Source: Pseudomonadota bacterium
GTDB lineage: Bacteria > Pseudomonadota > Alphaproteobacteria > Rhodospirillales > Rhodospirillaceae
Reading direction: 5' to 3'
Assembly (NCBI GenBank): GCA_023396465.1
Contig: JAEWWF010000027.1
Span: 1-15,107, forward strand
DNA length: 15,107 nt
Shown here: positions 1 to 5,436 of the stretch, in pieces
Layout: every line of letters starts with the position of its first letter
Numbering within the stretch: the first letter of the stretch is position 1
The notes under the pieces: model-generated
The model's input: the letters and a program-made list of their open reading frames with translations, nothing else
Told to the model about the DNA's origin: nothing
Database searches by the model: none
Program-made: the position numbers and the translations under genes

Positions 1-102
1 GCCCTGGCCTCCGGCGACCTGGCGCGCGGCACCGGCCCGCACGACTGGCTGCGCGCCGCTGCCCGCTTCCAGGGGCGGGAGAACCGCGCGGCGGCGCCCT
101 GA
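1..102 (+). CDS. C-terminal end of an unrecognised protein (5' truncated by window)
   Basis: Frame 1 is open from the first base and ends in TGA at 100-102, giving 33 residues that include GPHDWLRAAARFQG and end in RAAAP. The codons are strongly G/C in the third position, like the real genes nearby. The Trp- and Arg-containing amphipathic stretch followed by an Ala/Pro tail looks like a natural C-terminus. I cannot assign a family from so short a fragment. The next gene starts 56 bp downstream on the same strand, so the two could be cotranscribed. Confidence 0.5.
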   Translation, partial: ALASGDLARGTGPHDWLRAAARFQGRENRAAAP

Positions 103-158
103 CCTGGTGTAGGCTGGCAGGGCCGAGACCGCGCCCGCCGCCCGCCACGGAGACCGCC

Positions 159-1451
159 ATGCCCGCGCCCGACCTGATCGTCCGCAACGCCACCCTGCCC
201 GACGGCCGACGCGGCCACGACATCGTCGTCACCGCCGGCCGCATCGCCGAGGTGCGGCCGGCGGTGGCGGCCGAGGCGGCGCAGGAGATCGACGCCGCCG
301 GCCAGCTGGTGACACCGCCTTTCGTCGATGCCCACTTCCACATGGACTCCACCCTTTCCCACGGCCTGCCGCGAGTAAACCGCTCCGGCACGCTGCTGGA
401 GGGCATCGCCCTGTGGGGGGAACTGAAGCCCGACCTGACGGCGGAGGCCATCGCCGCCCGCGCCCTGGAGTATTGCGACTGGGCGGTGGCGCGCGGGCTG
501 CTCGCCATCCGCAGCCATGTCGACGTCTGCGACCCGCGCCTGTTGGCGGTGGAGGCGTTGCTTACAGTGAAGCGGCAGGTGGCGCCCTGGCTCGACCTGC
601 AACTGGTGGCCTTCCCGCAGGATGGCCTGCTGCGCTGCCCCGGTGCCGAGGCGCAGCTGCTGCGGGCGCTGGACCTGGGGGTGGAGGTGGTGGGCGGCAT
701 CCCCCACTTCGAGCGCACCATGGCCGACGGCGCCGCCAGCGTGCGGCGGCTGTGCGAGATCGCCGCCGCGCGTGGCCTGCCGGTGGACATGCATTGCGAT
801 GAAAGCGACGACCCGCTCTCCCGCCATGTGGAAACCCTGGCGGCGGAGGCGGTGCGCCTCGGTCTCCAGGGGCGGGTGACCGGCTCGCACCTGACGTCGA
901 TGCACGGCATGGACAATTACTACGTCAGCAAGCTGATCCCGCTGATGGCGGAGGCGGACCTGGGGGTGATCGCCAACCCGCTCATCAACATCACCTTGCA
1001 GGGCCGTCACGACACCTATCCCAAACGGCGCGGCATGACGCGGGTGCCGGAACTGATGGCGGCCGGGCTGACGGTCGCCTTCGGCCACGACTGCGTCATG
1101 GATCCGTGGTACGGCCTCGGCTCCGCCGACATGCTGGAGGTGGCGAGCATGGGCCTGCACGTCGCCCAGATGACCGGGGTGGAGGCGATGCGCGCCTGTT
1201 TCGACGCGGTGACGGTGAACCCGGCCCGTCTGCTGGGGCTGGAGGGCTACGGTCTGGCGCCGGGCTGCCGCGCTGATTTCGTGCTGCTTCAGGCCGCCGA
1301 CCCGGTGGAGGCCCTGCGCCTGCGGTCGGAGCGGCTGGCGGTGGTGCGGGCCGGCCGGGTCATCGCCGCCGCGCCCCGCCGCGACAGTGTGCTGACGCTG
1401 CCGGGGCAGGCGGCGCGGCGGGTGGATGTCCGCCGCCACAGCAATCGGTAA
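159..1451 (+). CDS. Cytosine deaminase-like amidohydrolase (CodA family)
   Basis: A 430-residue metal-dependent amidohydrolase that aligns along its length with E. coli cytosine deaminase CodA. Shared blocks include VAPWLDLQLVAFPQ, the IPHFE loop, NPLIN-(I/T)-LQGR, DTYPKRRG and the GLHV-x-Q helix. Metal and catalytic residues are all visible at a constant offset of two from CodA: H59 and H61 (HFH), Q154, H212 and E215 (HCDE), H244 (GSH) and D311 (GHD). The residue after D311 is C312, where CodA has Asp314 in the substrate pocket, so cytosine may not be the substrate. Members of this branch also deaminate isoguanine, pterins or creatinine. The ATG at 159 has GGAG at 149-152, and the preceding gene ends 56 bp upstream. 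No codB-like permease is adjacent. The enzyme is probably cytoplasmic. Family assignment is firm; the substrate is uncertain, so no symbol is given. Confidence 0.9.
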   Translation: MPAPDLIVRNATLPDGRRGHDIVVTAGRIAEVRPAVAAEAAQEIDAAGQLVTPPFVDAHFHMDSTLSHGLPRVNRSGTLLEGIALWGELKPDLTAEAIAARALEYCDWAVARGLLAIRSHVDVCDPRLLAVEALLTVKRQVAPWLDLQLVAFPQDGLLRCPGAEAQLLRALDLGVEVVGGIPHFERTMADGAASVRRLCEIAAARGLPVDMHCDESDDPLSRHVETLAAEAVRLGLQGRVTGSHLTSMHGMDNYYVSKLIPLMAEADLGVIANPLINITLQGRHDTYPKRRGMTRVPELMAAGLTVAFGHDCVMDPWYGLGSADMLEVASMGLHVAQMTGVEAMRACFDAVTVNPARLLGLEGYGLAPGCRADFVLLQAADPVEALRLRSERLAVVRAGRVIAAAPRRDSVLTLPGQAARRVDVRRHSNR

Positions 1452-1517
1452 AAGGGCGGGCTGCCTCGGAACCCATCAGGGCAGCGCCCTCAGGCAGTGG
1501 GCCGTCGCGCTCGGCAA

Positions 1518-1543
1518 GCTGCAATGGGGCGCCCCATTGCAGC
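1518..1543. repeat. Perfect 26-bp palindrome between convergent genes; possible bidirectional terminator
   Basis: The two 13-base arms (GCTGCAATGGGGC and its exact complement) meet with no spacer in the 98-bp gap between the deaminase stop (1451) and the mlaC stop (1550). The transcript from either strand would fold into the same very stable hairpin. There is no T-run on either side, so it is not a canonical intrinsic terminator. A second structure precedes it: CTGCCT (from about 1461) pairs with AGGCAG (from about 1492) around a small AGGGC/GCCCT hairpin. Position suggests transcript-end protection or termination for both genes; a protein-binding site is also possible. Confidence 0.6.
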
Positions 1544-1549
1544 GAGGCA

Positions 1550-2164
1550 TTACTGGCCGCCCAGTTCCTGCACCTTCTGGCGCAGCAATTGGTTCAGGCC
1601 GCTGACGCCGGAGCGGGAGACGACCGAGTCGTATTCCGAGCGATAGGTCAGCGCCATGGAGACGCCTTCGACCACGATGTCGATGACCTGCGGCTGGCCG
1701 CCGCGGTCGCGCAGGCGCCAGATGATGGTCACCGGCTGGCCACCGGTCGGGGCCACAACCCGCGACTCGACGAAAATGCCGGCGTCGCCATCGGGCTGGG
1801 TGCCGGTCACGTCCAGGCGCTGGCCGTTGTATTCGTCGAACCGCTGCGCCCAGATCAGCACGTTGTAGTCACGGAACAGCTGCTTGAATTCCTGCTGTTC
1901 CTCCGCCGTCGCCGCACGCCAGTGGCGGGCCAGCACGAACCGGGCGGTGGTGTCGACATCGAATATCTCGATGAACATGTCGCGGAAGCGGCGGGTGCGC
2001 TCCTCCTCCGGCACGTCGGCGGCGAGAACGTGATTGATGCCACGGTCGGCTATGGAGGAGATGAACGCTTTCGCCTGGTCGGGCGCGATCTCGGCGTGCG
2101 CGGCCACGGGCGCGACCGCCAGGGTCGCGGCAACGAACAGCGGCGCAAGGATACGGCGGATCAT
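1550..2164 (-). CDS. mlaC: MlaC/Ttg2D-family periplasmic phospholipid-binding protein
   Basis: This 204-residue protein matches the MlaC (Tol_Tol_Ttg2, toluene tolerance) family in length and pattern. It has a signal peptide (MIRRILAPLFVAATLAVAP... ending AHA|E), then the segment DVDTTARFVLARHWRAA with its Glu-rich helix, and a C-terminal block with VVEGVSMALTYRSEY typical of these proteins. MlaC carries phospholipid across the periplasm between the MlaA complex at the outer membrane and the MlaFEDB transporter at the inner membrane. I chose the ATG at 2164 because the signal peptide begins there and AGGG lies just upstream. A GTG at 2194 in the same frame would only add a polar tail before the signal sequence. 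It lies 119 bp downstream of mlaA on the same strand, so the two probably form a unit. mlaFEDB is not in the window. Confidence 0.87.
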   Translation of the reverse strand: MIRRILAPLFVAATLAVAPVAAHAEIAPDQAKAFISSIADRGINHVLAADVPEEERTRRFRDMFIEIFDVDTTARFVLARHWRAATAEEQQEFKQLFRDYNVLIWAQRFDEYNGQRLDVTGTQPDGDAGIFVESRVVAPTGGQPVTIIWRLRDRGGQPQVIDIVVEGVSMALTYRSEYDSVVSRSGVSGLNQLLRQKVQELGGQ

Positions 2165-2185
2165 GTGTCTACCCTGTTGGTGGTG

Positions 2186-2262
2186 TCCGGTCACAGTCTA
2201 CGCATGGCAGCCGTGACCGGATGCCTCACTCGGCAACGGCCGCCGGGCCAAGCTGGCCGGCG
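2186..2262. repeat. Two stem-loops in the mlaA-mlaC spacer
   Basis: In the 119-bp spacer, TCCGGTCAC (2186-2194) pairs with GTGACCGGA (2213-2221) around an 18-base loop. CGCCGGGCCA (2241-2250) pairs with TGGCCGGCG (2254-2262) with one bulged base. In the leftward mRNA the second hairpin follows the mlaA stop by about 20 bases and the first lies about 20 bases before the mlaC start. Neither is followed by a T-run in the leftward direction. They could stabilise or separate the two coding segments of one transcript. Confidence 0.4.
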
Positions 2263-2283
2263 CGGCGGCAATGACCGTCGACC

Positions 2284-3063
2284 TCAGTTGGCCGGTGCGG
2301 TGGCCGGGGCCTCCTCGGCGTCCGGCATGTCGAAGTCGTAATCCAGCTGTATGTCGCCCGACGCCTGGTTGCGAATCTGCGCCGCCCGGTTCTGGGCGTA
2401 AGCGCTGCGCAGGGTGGCGTAGAAGTCGACCGAACTGGCACGCATGTCGTCGTAAGTCGGCATCAGGCGGGCGCGGCGGTCGATGCCGGCGACCACCGGG
2501 CGGCCGTAGAGGAAGCCTTCGGCGTCATGGGCGCGGGCGATGTGGTTGAACGGATCGAGGAAGGCGTCAACCACGCGGCCGGTCAGATCACGGGCGTTGG
2601 TCGGACCGATCAGCGGCAGGAACAGGTAGGCGCCGTCATCCACGCCCCACACCGCCAGCGTCTGGCCGAAGTCCTCGGTCTCCGCCGGGAAGCCCGCCTC
2701 GCCGGCGAAGTCGAGCATGCCCGCCAGGCCGAAGGTGGAGTTCAGCGTGAAGCGCATGAAGGTGTTGAAGGCGCGCTCGCCCTCGCCCTGAAGCACGTTG
2801 TTCAGGAAGACGATGGGCTCGCCGAGGTTGGTCAGGAAGCTGTGAACGTAGTATTGGAACTGGTTCGGCAGCACCGTCTTGTAAGTCCAGGCGGCCGGCC
2901 GGATGACGGCCTGATCGAGCACGTCGTGAACCTGATACATGGCGCGGTTGAACGGCTCGATCGGATCGGCCACGGCCTGTGAGCCGGTCTGCGGCTGCGA
3001 GGCGCAGGCCGTCAGAGTGAGGGCAAAGGCGGCGCAGGCGATGGTCTTGGCGGTGCTTGTCAT
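2284..3063 (-). CDS. mlaA: MlaA/VacJ-family outer-membrane lipoprotein
   Basis: This 259-residue protein carries the MlaA (VacJ) signature. The lipobox is LTAC with Cys20 as the lipidated residue; the following Ala suits outer-membrane sorting. Then come DPIEPFNRAMYQVHD (residues 33-47), the region around NNVLQGEGERAFNTFMRF, and EDFGQTLAVWGVDDGAYLFLPLIGP (about 130-154). MlaA extracts mislocalised phospholipids from the outer leaflet of the outer membrane and passes them to MlaC, whose gene follows. The ATG at 3063 was chosen because the signal peptide starts there; the open frame extends 20 residues further upstream, but that segment is polar and basic. The Shine-Dalgarno sequence is weak. 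The C-terminus is an acidic then Ala/Pro-rich tail of about 25 residues, probably disordered. Confidence 0.92.
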   Translation of the reverse strand: MTSTAKTIACAAFALTLTACASQPQTGSQAVADPIEPFNRAMYQVHDVLDQAVIRPAAWTYKTVLPNQFQYYVHSFLTNLGEPIVFLNNVLQGEGERAFNTFMRFTLNSTFGLAGMLDFAGEAGFPAETEDFGQTLAVWGVDDGAYLFLPLIGPTNARDLTGRVVDAFLDPFNHIARAHDAEGFLYGRPVVAGIDRRARLMPTYDDMRASSVDFYATLRSAYAQNRAAQIRNQASGDIQLDYDFDMPDAEEAPATAPAN

Positions 3064-3312
3064 ACCGGTCCAGCTTTCATGTCGATCCCGGATCGCCCGG
3101 CGCGAGCCGTCAAGCCCCCGCACGCGGTGCCCCGTGGCAGATCCCCCCGACGTCGACGCCCTTTTGGCGCAGACGCTCTCCTTTTATGCACCTACCACAG
3201 GACAACCGTGTTTTCCAGGTGTCGTCAAGATCTTGTGCGTGCCGGGTGACACCCTGTTGCAGATTTGCCGCACTGCGGAAAGGAGGCGGTTCGCGGCGCC
3301 GTGGAATGGTTC
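3064..3312. other. Divergent intergenic region between mlaA and the sahR promoter
   Basis: About 250 bp with no convincing gene on either strand; short open frames here lack ribosome-binding sites and recognisable products. It must hold the leftward mlaA promoter. The leftward strand has TTGACG around 3220-3228 as a possible -35 element, but I find no good -10 partner, so I do not call a promoter. No terminator or repeat is evident. Confidence 0.45.
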
Positions 3313-3341
3313 TGGACAAGATATAAAGATATCTTTATATC
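3313..3341 (+). promoter_or_regulatory. Sigma70-like promoter of the sahR-metF-metH block
   Basis: TGGACA (3313-3318, 5 of 6 to TTGACA) is followed after exactly 17 bp by TATATC (3336-3341, 4 of 6 to TATAAT). Transcription would start near 3348, giving a leader of roughly 54 bases before the GTG start at 3402. The operator palindrome fills the spacer and the -10 element, the classic geometry of repression by blocking polymerase. No other promoter is apparent before metF, and only a 56-bp gap separates metF from metH, so this is likely the main promoter for all three genes. Confidence 0.65.
3320..3341. promoter_or_regulatory. Probable SahR operator: perfect 22-bp palindrome
   Basis: The half-site GATATAAAGAT is followed immediately by its exact reverse complement, making an AT-rich dyad in otherwise GC-rich DNA. 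It overlaps the -10 element and spacer of the sahR promoter. The Ax-GATATC-xT core resembles, from memory, the motif described for SahR, the S-adenosylhomocysteine-responsive regulator of methionine genes in Proteobacteria. Its position before sahR, metF and metH fits autoregulation. I saw no second copy in the window. Confidence 0.75.
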
Positions 3342-3401
3342 ATGATCCGAGAGGCTGGGCGCCCGCGGGTGGTGCTTTCCGGGCAGGCTGGGAGAGGCAG
3401 G

Positions 3402-4403
3402 GTGGCGGGAACGCTGGAATCGGTACTGGCCGGGTTGCGCGGGGCGGGGGAGGAAACCCGCCTGCGGCTGCTGGCCCTGTGCGCCCGTGGCGAACTGACG
3501 GTCACCGACGTCACCCGTATCCTCGGCCAGAGCCAGCCGCGCGTCTCGCGTCATCTGAAGGTGATGGAAGAAGCGGGCCTGCTGGAGCGTTTCCGTGAAG
3601 GCGCCTGGGTACTCTACCGCCTTGCCTACGACGGCCCCGGTGCCGCCCTGGCGCGGGCCATCGTACCGCTGCTCGACCCCGACGACCCGGTGCTGGCGCT
3701 CGACCTTCAGCGCCTGGGCGCCCTGCGGGCCGAGCGTGATGCCGAGGCCGCCGCCTACTTCAGCCGCAACGCCGAGGAATGGGACCGCATCCGGTCACTG
3801 CACGTCGACGATGCCGAGGTGGAGCGCCGCCTGCTCGCCCTGCTGCCGCCCGAGTCGGCGGGGGAACTGCTGGACGTCGGCACCGGCACCGGCCGCATGC
3901 TGGCGCTCTACGGCCCGCATGTGGAGCGCGCCATCGGCATCGACCGCTCGCGCGAGATGCTGGCCGTCGCCCGCATGAACCTGGACCGCGCCGGCCTCGC
4001 CAACTGCATGGTGCGGCAGGGCGACATGTATCAGCTGCCGGTGCCCGATGCCGCCGTCGACAGCCTGATCGTCCATCAGGTGCTGCACTTCGCCGAACGC
4101 CCCGCCGAGGCGCTGGCCGAGGCCGCCCGCGTGCTGCGCCCCGGCGGCCGGCTGGTGGTGGTGGATTTCGCCCCCCATGCCCTGGAAGAGCTGCGCGAGG
4201 CCCACAGCCACCGCCGACTCGGCTTCGCCGACAAGGAGGTGTTCGACTGGTGCGCCGCCGCCGGCCTGACGCCGCGCCGGGTGGAGCATCTGCCGGGCTC
4301 GCCGCTCACCGTCACCCTGTGGCTGGCCGACAAGCCCGCCGACCGCCCCGAATCCGCGCCGCCGCCGCTGCCGACCGCCGTTGCCGAGGAGACCACCCCG
4401 TGA
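3402..4403 (+). CDS. sahR: SahR: ArsR-family repressor fused to a SAM-methyltransferase-like sensor domain
   Basis: A two-domain protein of 333 residues. An N-terminal ArsR winged helix (about 5-75) includes TRLRLLALCARGELTVTDV, GQSQPRVSRHLKVMEEAGLLERF and a wing. A class I methyltransferase fold (about 120-310) has motif I LDVGTGTG (157-164), the acidic residue in GIDRS, a QGDMY motif and VLRPGGRLVVVDF. The metal-binding ELCVCDL motif of classical ArsR sensors is replaced by ELTVTDV, so it is not a metal sensor. This architecture next to metF and metH is that of SahR, which binds S-adenosylhomocysteine and then releases DNA. The GTG at 3402 is preferred because GGAGAGG lies at 3391-3397. The longer frame from ATG 3342 would start within or just past the -10 box. 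Its TGA overlaps the metF GTG. Confidence 0.85.
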   Translation: MAGTLESVLAGLRGAGEETRLRLLALCARGELTVTDVTRILGQSQPRVSRHLKVMEEAGLLERFREGAWVLYRLAYDGPGAALARAIVPLLDPDDPVLALDLQRLGALRAERDAEAAAYFSRNAEEWDRIRSLHVDDAEVERRLLALLPPESAGELLDVGTGTGRMLALYGPHVERAIGIDRSREMLAVARMNLDRAGLANCMVRQGDMYQLPVPDAAVDSLIVHQVLHFAERPAEALAEAARVLRPGGRLVVVDFAPHALEELREAHSHRRLGFADKEVFDWCAAAGLTPRRVEHLPGSPLTVTLWLADKPADRPESAPPPLPTAVAEETTP

Positions 4404-5380
4404 CCACCGCCGCCGACCACACCCTCGCCGCCCTGCGCGCCGACCACACCCTCGCCGCCCTGCGCGCCGGCCTGCCCATCGCCGCCCCCTGCGACGGGCC
4501 GTTCGACATCAGCTTCGAGTTCTTCCCGCCGAAGACCGAGAAGATGCAGGACAGCCTGTGGGCCTGCGTGGAGCGGCTGGCGCCGCTGCATCCCAAGTTC
4601 GTGTCGGTCACCTACGGCGCCGGCGGCTCGACGCGGGAACGCACCCACGACACCCTGGTCGCCATCCGCCAGAAGACCCACCTGGAACCGGCGGCGCACC
4701 TTACCTGCGTCGGCGCGACGCGGGAGGAAGTGGACGCGGTGGCGCGGCATTACTGGGAGTCGGGCATCCGTCATATCGTCGCCCTGCGCGGCGATGCGCC
4801 GGAAGGCAGCGGCGGCTACACGCCGCATCCCGGCGGCTATGCCTATGCCGCCGATCTGGTGGCGGGGCTGAAGAAGGTGGCCGATTTCGAGGTCTCCGTC
4901 GCCGCTTACCCGGAAACCCACCCGGAGGCGCTGTCGGCCGATGCCGACCTGGAGAACCTGAAGCGCAAGGTGGATGCCGGCGCCAGCCGCGCCATCACCC
5001 AGTACTTCTTCAACCCGGAAGACTTCCTGCGCTTCCGCGACCGGGTGGCGGCGGCCGGCATCGCGGTGCCGCTGGTGCCGGGCATCCTGCCGGTGACCAA
5101 CTTCGCCACCGTCTGCAAGTTCTCCGCCGCCTGCGGGGCCGGCATTCCGGCCTGGATGCACGGCCTGTTCGACGGCCTGGACGCCGACCCCGAAACGCGC
5201 AAGCTGATCGCCGCCACGCTCGCCATCGAAACCTGCCGCTCGCTCGCCGCCAACGGGGTGAAGGAGTTCCACTTCTACACCCTGAACCGCGCCGACCTTA
5301 CCTACGCCATCTGCCATGTGCTCGGCGTGCGCGCCAAGGCCGCCGCCGCGCCCGACGCCGCCGCCTCCGCCTCCGCCTGA
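4400..5380 (+). CDS. metF: 5,10-methylenetetrahydrofolate reductase MetF
   Basis: A 326-residue flavoprotein that reduces methylene-THF to methyl-THF, the methyl donor for MetH. It tracks E. coli MetF closely: FEFFPPKTEKM with catalytic-site Glu40 (E28 in E. coli), FVSVTYGAGGS, HLTCVGAT, HIVALRGD with Asp132 (D120 in E. coli), VAAYPETHPEA, LKRKVDAGASRAITQYFF, VPGILPVTNF and FHFYTLNRADLTYAICHVLG. The start is GTG at 4400, overlapping the sahR stop (GTGA), with GAGGAG at 4386-4391, so it is translationally coupled to sahR. The N-terminus carries DHTLAALRA twice in tandem from a perfect DNA duplication, ahead of the conserved barrel. The C-terminal 16 residues are an Ala-rich tail. The enzyme is cytoplasmic. 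Confidence 0.97.
   Translation: MTTAADHTLAALRADHTLAALRAGLPIAAPCDGPFDISFEFFPPKTEKMQDSLWACVERLAPLHPKFVSVTYGAGGSTRERTHDTLVAIRQKTHLEPAAHLTCVGATREEVDAVARHYWESGIRHIVALRGDAPEGSGGYTPHPGGYAYAADLVAGLKKVADFEVSVAAYPETHPEALSADADLENLKRKVDAGASRAITQYFFNPEDFLRFRDRVAAAGIAVPLVPGILPVTNFATVCKFSAACGAGIPAWMHGLFDGLDADPETRKLIAATLAIETCRSLAANGVKEFHFYTLNRADLTYAICHVLGVRAKAAAAPDAAASASA
4411..4469 (+). repeat. Perfect 27-bp tandem duplication inside the metF 5' end
   Basis: The unit encoding DHTLAALRA occupies 4415-4441 and 4442-4468 with no mismatch; four bases before and one base after also fit the 27-bp period. As a multiple of three it keeps frame and adds nine residues before the conserved FDISFEFFPP segment. Perfect identity, even at synonymous positions, points to a recent slippage or unequal-crossover event. 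Confidence 0.93.
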
Positions 5381-5436
5381 TCCGTCCCGACTCGTCCGTT
5401 CCGCTCCGTTCCGACCGCCAGCAGGGTATCGCCGCC

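Noticed and set aside
3110..3319. Short minus-strand frames upstream of mlaA
   Set aside because: No ribosome-binding site, no family resemblance, and they overlap the sahR promoter.
3342..3401. ATG 3342 as the sahR start
   Set aside because: The codon lies immediately after the -10 element and operator, has no Shine-Dalgarno, and the added 20 residues precede the conserved winged helix.
5395..5413. TCCGTTCCG repeated twice before metH
   Set aside because: Two short copies only; likely simple-sequence drift in a pyrimidine-rich spacer, with no operator symmetry.
4381..5436. Upstream extension of the metH frame by 352 codons
   Set aside because: It runs through metF in another frame and gives Arg/Pro-rich nonsense. 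MetH homology starts at the ATG 5437.
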